Shown in pieces: positions 47,397 to 59,079 of a stretch of 64,000 nucleotides of DNA (position 1 is its first letter; every line of letters begins with the position of its first letter). Both the position numbers and the translations under genes were made by a program. The notes under the pieces are model-generated. The model ran no database searches and was not told the origin of the DNA. It was given only the letters and a program-made list of their open reading frames with translations. The DNA comes from Mesocentrotus franciscanus (Eukaryota > Echinodermata > Echinoidea > Camarodonta > Strongylocentrotidae): contig CP137666.1 of assembly GCA_037976565.1 (NCBI GenBank), positions 930,001 to 994,000 of the forward strand, written 5' to 3'.

Positions 47397-47869
47397 GACT
47401 CTTGACAATATTGAATAGGCTATGGGGATGTCTAATTTATCACTCCAGCAAAGCATAGAAAGTCAATACTGCGTATGGACCTCTAGCGCTGTACCATGTG
47501 CCAATAGGCAGCAATTTCACACGTGAATAGTTAATACACTTATAACACACAAATGCACACAATCATGCCGATAAAAATGTAAGCAAGTTTGACAGTGGAC
47601 TCACGATTTTAATTTTAAAATTATTCTTTCTAACATCGGTGAGTTGAAAAAATTGTATTTTACTGCTAAATTTAGGTGTCATCAATTGTCACTAAAGTAC
47701 CGATTTTGAGTGAAATCAGTTTAGTTTTGTACAGTGGTGTATGAAATGTTGAGATCAATAAAACAGGTTTTAATACACAGCCAGGATAGCGATGCAGCTA
47801 TGTGTGTAATTTGTGAAATTACTAGTTGTGATTGGGTCAAACATACAGTGGAATGTTGATTGAAAGATT

Positions 47870-48757
47870 CTCATGCCCAGTATTGGTCTGCTTGTATGTA
47901 CGATAATTCGCATTGTGTTAAGTAACTACTAATCTTCAAACATTCTTTATCAATGTTTAGAAAGATACTTAATCGATCTCATTAAATTAGATCAGACAAT
48001 TTTAAGTCCTTTTCGCTGTGGCAATCATTACCTGCCAATTTAAGCTGGTAGATATTCAAGTAAGTACTCCCAGGAAAATGAGGTTATGTACACTCTGCAA
48101 TTTGCAATCACCTGGGGATGAGTTTCATTACTTGTTTGTATGCCCTGCCTTTCGTTCTGACAGAAAATTGTTCATCAATAAATATTTTATTGTGAGACCG
48201 AATGTACACTGAAAATGGATCAGCTTTTTAACTCCAATAATGTACAAACACGTTTAAACTTAGTAAAATTCTGTCGAAAAACAATGCTTCGTTTTCATTA
48301 ATTTAAGTATGTGCACAAAACATGTGATGAGTTCAATATTAACATTATGTTTCTCTTTTTTGTCTTATATCAAATTATTAAATTGATATCAAGAATATTT
48401 TCAGTAATTCATTAATGTAAATAACAATTTACTGGTGCCAGTAACTTTCTTTTTCAATTTCTTCCATTAATTTTGTCAGTAATTATAGTTGTAATTATTA
48501 TTATCGTTTTGTTTTTTTGATTATTATTATTATTATTAATATTGTTATAATCATTATTATAATTATTATTATTATCATCATAATTTTCTCACTATTGTCG
48601 ATAGTGTTATTTGTATTGATTAACATTAATTCGATTTGAATTGTATATTGTACAGTGTTAAATAAATAAATTAAAACTGATTGTAAACTTCTCCAATACC
48701 CCAATGTGAGTGACAATGTGACATAAGAATAAATTGTCATTGTCATTGTCATTGCCA
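47870..48757 (+). mobile_element. LINE 3' fragment with CCHC motif
   Basis: A frame at 48078-48200 reads RLCTLCNLQSPGDEFHYLF then VCP, a C-x2-C-x9-H-x4-C cluster typical of the C-terminus of several LINE reverse transcriptases. Just upstream, FRCGNHYLPI is read in another frame and followed by a stop, so the coding part is broken. A TTATTATTA-rich 3' UTR follows. The 3' end is a TGTCAT repeat tail near 48735-48757. Confidence 0.7.
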
Positions 48758-49755
48758 CCCATTAAACTTTAAATTAAGATTTGATTGATAATTGATCCAT
48801 AAATGTGTTCCTATTGCTTGAACGATTCCTCTTATATTATGCTTAAGATTCTGCCCAACTCAAGTCAAACTTCTAGAACATCCTAAAAATACTCTAAATT
48901 ACTAGTAAAATGACTAAAAAACATACAAAAAAAAGTAAAAGTAATATGATAAAATAATAATATACCTTCTTGATGCAGAATAACTAGTCCAAGGTCAACA
49001 TTGAAGCTCATTTGGTTGATTTAATTTAGGCCTTTTTCAGGACAATCGACAATGCAATCCTTTTTCTAACTTGTGTGTAAGTACGGCGGCCGAGAAGTGG
49101 AGAAGAATTAAGAATTACCTATTCTTGGTATTTCAAAGAGTATTTTTGCAAATAATCTCATAGAATATTTAGGAAGCAAGCAGTGCAGCAAGAAAGTGAC
49201 AAATTGTGTTCACAAACTAAAGACGTAAAGTTCTATTTCTAAATGTCTAGTTGTCTACTCTAAACTAAAGACAACAAAAGTCTAAAATTAGTATAATAAA
49301 AGAGTAAAAATAAGACAAAGTCAAAGATGGGTCAAATATGCACGGTGCAAAAGTGCATCTGCACCCAACGATATTAAGTGCTCTGCCAAATCAGCAAAGT
49401 AAAATCATTCTCATGATATTTTGTGGCAAAATAACTCCTTTTACAATTTCACACATTTCAGGATTCCTGACATTTTCAAATGAAAGTGCTTGAATTGGGC
49501 CTTTCCTCAAAAGTAGACCATTTGTAAATTTCCACCTACTTTTTTTCTTCATCTGAAACTGGTTAAGACTTGTGTTGCATGGACTCTATCAAGTTGCATG
49601 TTTCGCGTGACACTCAGCGTCAGTCACATAAATGATTTTAACATCTATCACATGTACTTCTAGGACAGATCTTCTGGAATAGGAGAAGGAATTGGGGAAA
49701 TAAATAAAGTAAATAATAATTATTCATTTATTCCTTTGAACTCCTCTAGAATAAC
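48758..49755. other. 5' flank of LLPH
   Basis: No recognisable exon was found. A good acceptor (CCTTTGAACTCCTCTAG, ending near 49749) sits just before the LLPH ATG. The transcript therefore probably has an upstream noncoding exon; GTAAGTA near 49077 is one candidate donor. Confidence 0.35.
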
Positions 49756-52700
49756 ATGGCCAAAAGTTTACGTAGCAAGAGTAGGCGTAAACTGAAAGCA
49801 GTCAAACGAAAGAGGAATGCCCCCAAGGAGCTGATCAGACTGAAAAAGTGCTTGAAGTTGGAAGGATATGATAAGGAGGATCCTTCTAAAAGGAGATATA
49901 AATGTAAGCTTGTACTGTTGATGGTTTGCTCTTTCTTCATTTTAAGAAATATTTCCACAGCAATGCTTTATCATTATAAATGATGCTCAATAATATGATA
50001 AAAGTTCTTGTACTATCAATTCTCTTTCTATTATCTTGGTTTCTTTCATTTTTTTGTTATAATTAAAATATGAAAGAAACTGTTTGAGATAGCATGAATT
50101 CATTTCGTTTCTCATTCCCGCCCGCCTCCTTTTAAAAAAAAACTATTATTCAGAAAAAAAGCAACAAAAAAAAAGGCTGTGATGTACATTTTGTATGAAT
50201 AGCTTATGTAGCTAATTCAAGTGGACTAAAATTTAAAAAATCATTCATTTTATCATACATTGCAATGATTGCATCAGTATACTCAAATTGCACAATATCT
50301 GTGAATAAATATACTTTGGCCAGCTATATTTAGCATGGTGGCCATCTTGGAAAAAAATTGCAAAAAATTGAAAACAAGTAATTAGTAATGCCCTGCCTCC
50401 TCCTTTTTTGAAAAAGTCCGGACGAGAAACTCATTATTTTTGTTATTTGGCCTTACTGTATTGTTAAGAATGATGGTTTTAGAGGAACTGTCATTGTATC
50501 ATATATTATTATTATTCTTGTTTGTTATTAGTTGATGACATAAAAGAGTTGATCACCAAACCTGATGTGAACCAAGCCACAGGAAAGACTATGATGTCCG
50601 TTACTTACCTGGCTCTGATGTGAAGATGGTCACAGAGGAAAAGAAGAAAAGAAGAAAAAGGAGAGGAGAAGAGAGTGATGATGATGAAGAAAAGATGGCT
50701 GATGCTACTGTAGATGAAGATACTCCTGAAGGTATTGACATTGACTGATAGTAAATATTACTAGAGTTCAAAAGTAGGCCTGAGTCATTACAGTTTTTGT
50801 GCTAAACGTTTAACCGTTAAATGTATATGGGCGGTTTTGTTTAACCGTTTTGAAAATACACGTATTTTTACATGTGTGTAAATTCTCAAGTATTCAGTCA
50901 TTTTGATAAAGACATAATGTTTTCAGATCTCTGTAAGGGCAATGAAGTCTTGCCAATAATTATTGTTTTTAGATCTCCGTACGGGCAACGAAGTCTTGCT
51001 AATAATTATTAGGTGGTCTGTCAACGACAGATCACCTATTGATTTTGTCAGAATTTTCTTTCTTTATTATTATTCTTTATTTATTTATTTTTATTTGTTC
51101 CGTACACTTTTTTGTGTAAACGTTTACTCGAAATCGACATGGTCAATTTCCTTCAAATTTCTGTCAGTCATCAGGCCCTATAATATCAAGTTCAAGTAAC
51201 CTTCTCAAGGTCATGGGGTCATCGTGACGTCATCCAGGCGCCATTTTGTAAACATCAGGTCATTATCTTATCTCGATAACGAGTGATCAAAAATCAACCA
51301 TATTTGGTATACATCAATTTTAGGTCAAAGGTCAACAAAAATGTCGACAAAATCCGCGCGCACCTCGACGCGCGCGCGCATCAAAATTTCAAAATGCTCC
51401 AATTCGTCCCAAATTTTGTTTGCACACGTTTCAGGCCATTTTAAGCATTTTTAAAATTTGCGCGCGCACTTATGCGTGCGTTTTGCGCGTACTGGCATTT
51501 TGCAACATCGAATCACCAAATTTTTCTGTCATCATATTTGGCACATTTTTCCAAGCATTTTGATACCTTGTTTAACTTTTTCTGACCAGTAATAACGCAA
51601 TGAGCGTCCGTCAAAGTATAACAGCACCGCGACCGCGCTATCTCTATCCACAATACATGGGCAAAAACATGCCTATACAAAACTCATTGTAACTCTTCAG
51701 AATGGATGGATACCCCCAATTTTTTTCATATTTGGATAGATTATGAGTCGGAGATATGATTTCATGTCTCATTTGACCCTCAATTAACTCATGACGTCAT
51801 CATATCGGCCTCCGAACTCAAAATTTCAATTTGCATATTATGACGTCAGCATATTTTTGGAAAATTGATTGTATCTCTGTAAATATTGATCGATTTTCTT
51901 CCAAATTTTGATATGTTCTAGCTGAGACAATTCTCTACAAATGCAGTCATTACGATTTTTAATTTTGACAAAGGCATCATGGCGTATTTTTGCGATTAAA
52001 GGAGGCATGTCAATTTTTAACATTTTGCGTGTATTCTCTATGGGACATGACTTTTTTTCAAAACTGGATTCTACATTCCCGTCTTTCGCGAGCAATATCT
52101 CCGTCGTTTTAGCTTTGTTTTCGCTGAGCTTCGAGTATGTTGTAGCTGAGACAATAAGCTATCACCAATGTGCCCTTTATCTTTCGATCAGATGCCGGGA
52201 TCATGCTCATATTTCACTTGCAAAGTGGGATTTGAGAATTCCTTTCCGTTACGTGTAATCGCTATGGGAAATGTTTTGGTATATCGGTAACGCACTTCAC
52301 TTCCAACCTCGAGACCCCTGGTTCGAGTCCGGGCGTCTCCAACAATTTTTTCTTCACTTTTTTTGTCTTTTTGACCTTTCACTGTACCGTCTCATTTGAA
52401 TATTAAAACACGTAGAATCGCAAATAATGTAATAAACAACAATATTTACTTTATTATTACCCTATTATCACTTGATCCATTACTGTTTGCGTGTAATCCC
52501 TACGGAGATGACTTTTCTCAAATCTGGATTTTACATTCCTGTCTTTTGCGAGCAATATCGCCGTTATTTCTGCTTGGTTTTTGTTGATTTTTGAGTATGT
52601 TGTAGCTGAGACTATATGCTATCTAAATGTCCCCTCATTTTTTCAATCAGATGTCAGGATCACGCTCATGATCATCATCATCATGATGGTCTGATGATCA

Positions 52701-55063
52701 TCAACATCATCATCATTATTTTCATCTAACATTATCATTACCACATCACCATCATGTTCATCATCATCATCATCATCTCAACTGCTCTTGCTCTGTCTTC
52801 CTGTCTTAGACAGACCACCTAATTCGTCCTCATGACGAATTACTTTTCTAGTTGTTTTTAGATCTCCATAAGGGCAACGAAGTCTCGCCAAAAATTATTG
52901 TTTTTAGATCTCCGTATGTTCTATTAAATCTTGCCAATGATTATTGTTTTCTGATCTCCGTGTTGGCAATGAAGTCCCGCCAATAATTATTGTTTTTAGA
53001 TCTCCGTAAGGGCAACAAAGTCTTGCCAAAAATTATTGTTTTTAGATATCCGTACGGACAATTACGTCTTGCCAATAATTATTGTTTTCTGATCTCCTTG
53101 TCGGCAATGAAGTCCCGCCAATAATTATTGTTTTTAGATCTCCGTAAGGGCAACAAAGTCTTGCCAAAAATTATTGTTTTTGAATCTCCGTACGGACAAT
53201 TAAGTCTTGCCAATAATTATTGTTTCCTGATCTCTGTGTCGGCAATGAAGTCCCGCCAATAATTATTGTTTTTAGATCTCCGTACGGGCAACAAAGTCTT
53301 GCCCAAAATTATTGTTTTTATATCTCCGTACGGGCAACGAAATCTTGCCAATAATTATTGTTTTTAGATCTCCGTACGGACAATTAAGTCCCGCCAATAA
53401 TAACTGTTTTTAGATCTCCGTACGGGCAACAAAGTCTTACCAATAATTATCGTTTTTTAATCTCCGTACGGGCAACGAAATCTTGCCGATAAGTATCGCT
53501 TTTAGTCTATGGAGTCTATTTAGGGTGTCATAATATGCCTTGAGATCTGCCACACCATACATTTGAGCAGTAAAGTATGTGCGGGATAATACATCCCCAT
53601 TACAATTTAGTTAGTTGCGACTTATCAAAGAAATGCTTATTTCTACGATTCATTACACATTCATGACACATGCTCGCTCCCTCCCTCAACCAAACCATGG
53701 ATTGATGCATCGACAACCATGTTTGGTTGTTTCGATACGCTCAGAAAGAGAGATTACGGACACTCATTGAATAAACACCAAACTCGTTTTCTTATCACAT
53801 CCAGACCTTCTTGTAAACAAAGTTAATGCACCAGCATTAAATGTTTTTTAAATCTCAATTAAACAAACTGTATCTAAAAATGGAAACGGGGGAAATGAAT
53901 CGGCATCAATGCGCTGATCGGTGCCGATGCAAATATTAAAAAAGATATTAAGGACAAAAAACAACACGCATGTATCAAACTGCATAAAAATTACGGTTAA
54001 ATGGAGCGAGAAATGCTAAACGGTTGTGATAAATGCGGTTGTTTAACCGCTGGTTAAACGTTTTGACTCAGGCTTAGTTTAATTAGTTGTATCGCCATTG
54101 TGTAATGTCACATATCTCTCCTGTTTTTTGTACTCACAGAAATACTACATATTATATATAATTTTGTTGTAATTTCATGACTTAGCAAGAGGATATTAGA
54201 GGATTTTTTGTTCTTTTTTTTTTTTAATTGGGGATATAGAGAAAAATTCCAGTTACATTTGAGGAAGTATCTCAATTTGATATCCATACACATTTCGCAA
54301 TCTCATGTTACAAATATTCACAACTTTCTTATTGTTTGCACAGTATGCATCAAACCAACGTTTCTATCATATCTTTTCTGCTTTCAACCAATCAGCTTAT
54401 TACATAGGTGTGCTTGTTAATATGAAAATTTGATGGACATACCTAAAAAGTTTACAAATTTTATTTGAAGTTTGACATGAAATTCCTATTTATAGTAGAA
54501 TTGCTCTGTGAGTATGTATTGGAATGATTTTTTTAATGTCTCTTGAAATCATAAACTGTAATTTGATATGACATAAAGGTTAATTACAACTACTACTGTG
54601 TCATACATGTACCCTCCAGGCGGTCGGCTTCTCTCATTCCACTTGTTGTCGATCTGTCCATCCCGCAGGACGTCTACCATCTCAACATTTCTCTTCAACG
54701 TCGCATTCGATAGTTGGTTTATTACATACATGTAAAACAAATTAAAACCTGCCCTGCCTCCAGCCCATTCTTCATTAATTTTTTATTGGAAATTATTGTA
54801 GAATCATGGGAAGTCCTTGTCATTTGTTTCCAGTGTATGTGTATGCCTATGGTGTTCAGTGACCATGAAATTTTTTTTTTAAATCTTTTCTTTTTCTTTT
54901 TCTTACAGGCATGGCTGTTGACGCCAAATGGAATCTGAGAAAGCTTCAGAATGAGCATGGTAACTACCCTGTATGGATGAATAGTAGAAATATCAAGAAG
55001 ATGCAAAATAAGAACTCTAAAGGGAAGGTCTTGAAGAAAGGCAAGAAGAAGCTAGCATGGTAG
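49756..55063 (+). CDS. LLPH: LLPH (LAPS18-like) nucleolar protein, three exons, frameshift in exon 2
   Basis: Exons are 49756-49903, 50532-50731 and 54909-55063. Exon 1 gives MAKSLRSKSRRKLKAVKRKR then NAPKELIRLKKCLKLEG, the hallmark LLPH N-terminus. Exon 3 gives NEHGNYPVWMNSRNIKKM and ends KKKLAW, the hallmark C-terminus. The protein is small, very basic and nucleolar; human LLPH is linked to ribosome production and neuronal growth. Exon 2 begins in frame (FDDIKELITKPD) but meets TGA at 50621. From about 50566 the next frame carries the rest (EPSHRKDYDVRYLPGSDVKM, then a basic and an acidic run) and joins exon 3 in phase. One missing base near 50567-50569, within a GTN valine codon, explains this. 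The full length would be 167 residues. A sequencing or assembly error is most likely; a real allele is possible. Confidence 0.88.
51010..52821. mobile_element. 1.8-kb element with TAGGTGGTCTGTC ends
   Basis: The ends TAGGTGGTCTGTC and GACAGACCACCTA are inverted. The left end is also a hairpin (AGGTGGTCTGTC, AAC, GACAGATCACCT). The interior holds a diverged direct repeat (about 52021-52205 and 52486-52670) with a tRNA-like segment between. It sits inside the 46-bp minisatellite. There is no transposase. Confidence 0.75.
52262..52342 (+). pseudogene. tRNA-like segment, probably a tRNA pseudogene or SINE head
   Basis: The T-arm is complete (CCTGG, loop TTCGAGT, CCGGG) and followed by CGTCTCCA. 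A D-arm-like GGTATATCGGTAACGC and a loop CTTCCAA, which would give a Gly TCC anticodon, precede it. The B box GGTTCGAGTCC is perfect. The anticodon stem does not pair and the acceptor pairs imperfectly (GGAAATG with CGTCTCC), so a working tRNA is unlikely. Confidence 0.4.
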
Positions 55064-55588
55064 CCAGCCAGCCATCCTGCTCATCTCAGACTCCTATATA
55101 AAAAGACTTTGAAAGCCCAACAAGGATCATGGTGGAAGAACATTGTTTGGACTGAGACTTGTCCTACAATACTAAAACCCTCAGGAAAGAGGGATAGCAT
55201 ACTGTTCTCTGATTTGAAGCGCTATCAATGAATCCATGTCAAGTTTTAAGAATCGTTTGGATAAGATTTCAACTCTTTGATAGCTGGATTCTATTGACTT
55301 TCTCAAAGTGTACTTTGATCATCAGAGGAGTTTGAAGAGTATTCGGTTCTGAACTCTTCACAACTCTTAAGGCAGCAACAAAGTGTGTCTTGTACACTCC
55401 ACATTCTCAATGATCCAACTTCAAATAATTATAGGGAAAGTAAGAATTATGTTTGACTTAGAGAGGTTACGATCATCTTGCATATATAGATGTGAATGAT
55501 CTTATACTGTCTGGAGAGAATTGATAAAATGTACCTCCTAAAACTTACCTTGCATTCTATGGGTAAATGGTTAGAGGAATATGAAGAC

Positions 55589-55594
55589 AATAAA
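55589..55594 (+). terminator. Possible LLPH poly(A) signal
   Basis: AATAAA lies about 525 bases after the LLPH stop and is the first canonical hexamer there. Later ones exist, so the true site is uncertain. Confidence 0.3.
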
Positions 55595-55747
55595 GGACAT
55601 GATTCAGACTTGGGTTCCCTGCCGGACTGTTTCAATGCTGGCACGTACATGTGCACCATCTAGTCTACTCAAAGTCACGTTTATGTTTATTGATAATGTC
55701 TCTCAACTTGTAATATCTCTTCACAGAAGGAATATCTGAATCTCATT

Positions 55748-55835
55748 ATTATGGATATTGTTGCCCTTACCTTACATACAGAGCAAACTATATTATGGAT
55801 ATTGTTGCCCTTACCTTACATACAGAGCAACTATA
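55748..55835. repeat. Tandem duplication, 44-bp unit, in LLPH 3' flank
   Basis: ATTATGGATATTGTTGCCCT with its following CTTACATACAGAGCAA occurs at 55748 and 55792, almost identical. Confidence 0.95.
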
Positions 55836-57475
55836 TTTAGGCGATTGGTTCACTTTCAAAGCAGGAATAGATGGACATGGTCCACCTTATGATGAAAGAT
55901 AAACAAGGCATGTCAAACCAATGTCATAAATGTCTCTTGTATTTTTACAGTTAAGTCCATTTCCATGAATTCAAGATTTATTTATGAGTATTTAGCAAAT
56001 CATGGGGTGACTCGTAGGACTGTTTGAGAATGAAGATATTTCATTCTCTTTTCCCTCTTTCATTTTTTGTTAAATGTAAGTTACATGTTTATTATTAAAT
56101 ATCGTAATCACAGTGTACTAATTTCTGTGACAAACTGCTAATAGCATTTAACCCATACAAGAAACCAAGTGCAGTAATTAGGTGTTGATGACTTTGTTTC
56201 ATACAACTGCTAAAAAAGCAATTAAGTGCATGTAGATAAGGAACCAGTGGACTTATGACTCCAAGTCCCATCTGAGAGGCAATATTATGATTTGTGTCTC
56301 TCTAACAGGGACCAGCACATTGGTTTCGTTTTGTACCTGAAACTTCCGCTCTTCTTCTTTTTCTTTTCTCTCCACATGTTTTTTTTTAACTGACATTGCA
56401 TTTTGGCATGTAAAGTAAAATGGTTAAAAATTATCAGCTTTTATGGAGCAAATAACATCGCTTCAATATTCTGTTTTAATTTTTATTTCAAATTTAGTTT
56501 TAAATAAATGAATATGACTTGAAGATAGGGAAGCTTGATACCAAATTCACTTTTTATTTGAAAAGATTTCATGAAGTTCTTTGTGTTCATATTAAAAAAT
56601 ATTTAATCATTGATACGTGTACGACATTGGTCTAGACATGGTAGAAGAAAGTAGATTCCTCTTGAATATAAAAGATTATCTGAATATTATTCAAGGAATG
56701 ATGAATTTCAAAGAGTCGTTCAAAACTCCTTTACGCAAGAGGTAATTTTAATATTTTAATATTTCTTTATCTTCACTTCCCTGGTCAAATATTGAATACA
56801 GATTCATAAACATATTAGCCAAAGTCTGGAGACAGAATCAACTATGAAAATCTGGTGAATAACATGACATTTTTGTAAATGATTGGCCTCATTTGTATTG
56901 GTGAGGTAAAAATACACTCATACATGTAGTAAGTAATTAAATAAAAACAAAAACATTTCAAGTGATTGTGTATCAGTATGGTCTGTTTTCCTTTTGCTTC
57001 CATCAGCATGTACATGTATGCAAGCCTGTTATGTTTTTTTTTAGCAAGGCTTTTGACAGTGGAAGTTTGTGTAGTGGAGTAATACTAAAATTTTCATGAA
57101 TTTTGAATAGTTTTTTGTTGTTGCAATGCCGCTTATGGCTTCGTTGGAGAAGGTTAAAAGGAAAGATACTCAATTTTCCTGATGCCATGCAAATGACAAA
57201 GTACTTTTTTTGTTAATGTTAGGAAGCATTTTTGATGAGGTACGAGAAGGTCAAAATATGTCAAGTGGACTAGTGAAACATTGAAAGGGAAAGACAAGCA
57301 AAGGAAGGAAATACAGAAACGAGAGAGAGAGAGGCGGGGTAGAGAGGGAGATGAGGGAGTTAGAATTGTGATCCGGCAATCGCTGAGCTGTTGAGCCCAT
57401 GGTCCCTGTAGAGCATACCATCGGTATACAAACAAAAATCAATTTGAAGGAAATCACGGCTGCTTTAATTTTTCC

Positions 57476-57826
57476 TTCTTTTCTTCTTTTCCTTCATTTT
57501 CTTCTTCTTCTCCTCCTCCTCCCTCTTCTTCTTCTTCTCCTTCTTCTTCTACTTCTTCTCCTTCTTGTTCTTGTCCTTCTACCTCTTCTTCTTCTCCTTC
57601 TTATACTTCTTCTGCTTCTTCTTCTTCTCCTTCTCCTCCTCCTTCTTCCTCTTCATTTTCTTCTTTTCCTCCTTCTTCCTCTTCATTTTCTTCTTTTCCT
57701 CCTTCTTCTTCTTCTTCTTCTTCTTCTTCTTCTTCTTCTTCTTCTTCTTCTTCTTCTTCTTCTTCTTCTACTTCTTCTCCTTCTTCTTCTTCTTCTTCTT
57801 TTACCTTTTATTCTTCTTCTCTTTTG
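57476..57826. repeat. (TTC)n / pyrimidine-rich tract
   Basis: CTT/TTC units with CCT interruptions run for about 350 bp, purest at 57705-57770. The Leu-rich 165-codon and Phe-rich 88-codon frames across it are not genes. It is the complement type of the AAG tract at 30811-31149. Confidence 0.95.
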
Positions 57827-58259
57827 GATAAGAAAGTGGAATGATAATTATTCAAGAATTGATTACTTGCTCATTTTACTCTGCATCACAGAGTGAATCC
57901 GATGTCTGTATAACATTACTATGCGCAATATCAATATGGTTTTTCTTAAAGGTCCTAGTAATCGGACAATACTATCTGGCTAGAGGAGGCCTGCCTTTCT
58001 TTAAAGTCGGTTTAACTTCGATTAGATGCATATTATCGATAATGAGAATAAAAGAATCCAAGACGTTATTGATTGGCACGCCGGCTTGTTTCTCAATAAC
58101 AAACTCTATACAACATGGCTACTGCCATACGAACAGGGGTATCGTATCGTTGTTTTGGAAAAATTTATCACATTTCTTCTCTGGAAAAAATTGTTTAAGC
58201 AGGAACGACGTATTTGCAGCGTGCTCAGGAACCATTGACCTTATTTTACCAGGTTAAAT

Positions 58260-58293
58260 CTAAGACAGTCGAGGCTACACGATAAGAAAACAC
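58260..58293 (+). other. Possible noncoding first exon end of the 59080 gene
   Basis: GAAAACACT is followed by GTAAGTTG, a strong donor. A matching acceptor (TTTTTACAATATTTAG) lies at about 59041, shortly before the ATG at 59080. Such a pairing would give a 5' UTR intron. Only splice signals support it; the 138-codon frame at 57841-58257 upstream does not resemble a known protein. Confidence 0.25.
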
Positions 58294-58888
58294 TGTAAGT
58301 TGATTAAAATTACTTTGTCGTGTGCATGTTTGTCTGCATATCAGTGTTTCTTTACAATATTGGTTGGTGGAAGAAAGATAAATTGTCATGCCATATATGG
58401 AAATTACAATTTAAATGCAATATGATTGCATATGTCACGTCCATGTATATTGAGATCAAACGAACTGATAGGTAAATCATGAAAGTCTCGATTTTTGCAC
58501 TAGGTTCACCATGGTATTAAAGTGTCTCAAATATATTAGAATCAATCTCATGATTATTGAAGCGTCTAATAATTGTCTCTTTATAATTATTACGAATTAA
58601 CCAATAATATTTTTATAACCTAATAGTGACATTTAGGCAGAGATCACTGTTGGTCCCAAATTAATAGATTTATATTTAAATGTATCTTTGTCTGGTATGT
58701 ATTAGGCAAAATGTATGAAATTATGAGTCCGTGGGGGTGGCAAAGCTGCGCTACCCCCCATTCATAACTTCTAGAGAACTCAGTTATCGAATCCTTTACA
58801 CATTTATGTCAAATAATGCTTTGTTTTGGATTGTTCACAAAATATACATTCCAACAAGTAGGGTGCATTTTGGGATAAGTAAATAATA

Positions 58889-59000
58889 TTGTCCTCTCTC
58901 TCTCTCTCTCCCCCTCTCTCTCTCTCTCTCTCTCCCCCCGTGCGCTCTCTCTCTCTCTCCCTCTGTCTGTCTGTCTCTCTTTCTTTATTTCTCTCTCCTC
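58889..59000. repeat. (CT)n-rich microsatellite
   Basis: CT dinucleotide runs with CCCC and TGTC interruptions, just upstream of the next gene. Confidence 0.9.
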
Positions 59001-59079
59001 ACCTTTTCTCCATCTCTTTCAACTTGTTTTTACAATATTTAGGCCTTTTCTCAACTTCACCAAGAAAGGGTAATGCAAG

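Larger units (their letters stand above)
40480..47815. mobile_element. Inverted-repeat host element, split by later insertions
   Basis: The right arm is 47503-47815. The left arm is the same sequence inverted but broken into three pieces: 40480-40549, 44782-45039 and 45916-45940. Shared text includes GCTGCATCGCTATCCTGGCT, CTGATTTCACTCAAAATCGG, TAACATCGGTGAGTTG (on complement) and AAATTGCTGCCTATT. The breaks coincide with the ends of the TTAA element and the first hAT-like element. No transposase is seen. This is the oldest layer of the nest. Confidence 0.75.
50915..53500. repeat. 46-bp minisatellite, split by an insertion at 51010-52821
   Basis: The unit contains TTATTGTTTTTAGATCTCCG and TACGGGCAACGAAGTCTTGC. 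Unit spacing measured at 53281, 53327 and 53373 is 46. About two units lie before the insertion and about fourteen after it (52853-53500). Two variants (GTACGGGCAAC and GTGTCGGCAATGAAGTCCCG) alternate in part, suggesting higher-order amplification. Confidence 0.85.
50773..54075. mobile_element. 3.3-kb TIR element in LLPH intron 2
   Basis: The left end TAGGCCTGAGTCATTACAG (50774) and the right end TTTTGACTCAGGCTTA (54075) are inverted. Sub-terminal CTAAACGTTTAACCGTTAAA has its complement near 54055. The end sequence resembles hAT ends. The interior is a 46-bp minisatellite interrupted by a second element. There is no transposase. Confidence 0.65.
55064..57475. other. 3' flank of LLPH; no further gene seen
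   Basis: Apart from the probable LLPH 3' UTR and its 44-bp duplication, no exon or repeat is supported here. Confidence 0.4.

Noticed and set aside
57399..57896. Leu-rich 165-codon and Phe-rich 88-codon frames
   Set aside because: They translate the TTC microsatellite at 57476-57826.
57841..58257. 138-codon plus frame with hydrophobic segments
   Set aside because: It has no recognisable domain, and a second frame overlaps it. More likely it is upstream flank or 5' UTR of the 59080 gene.
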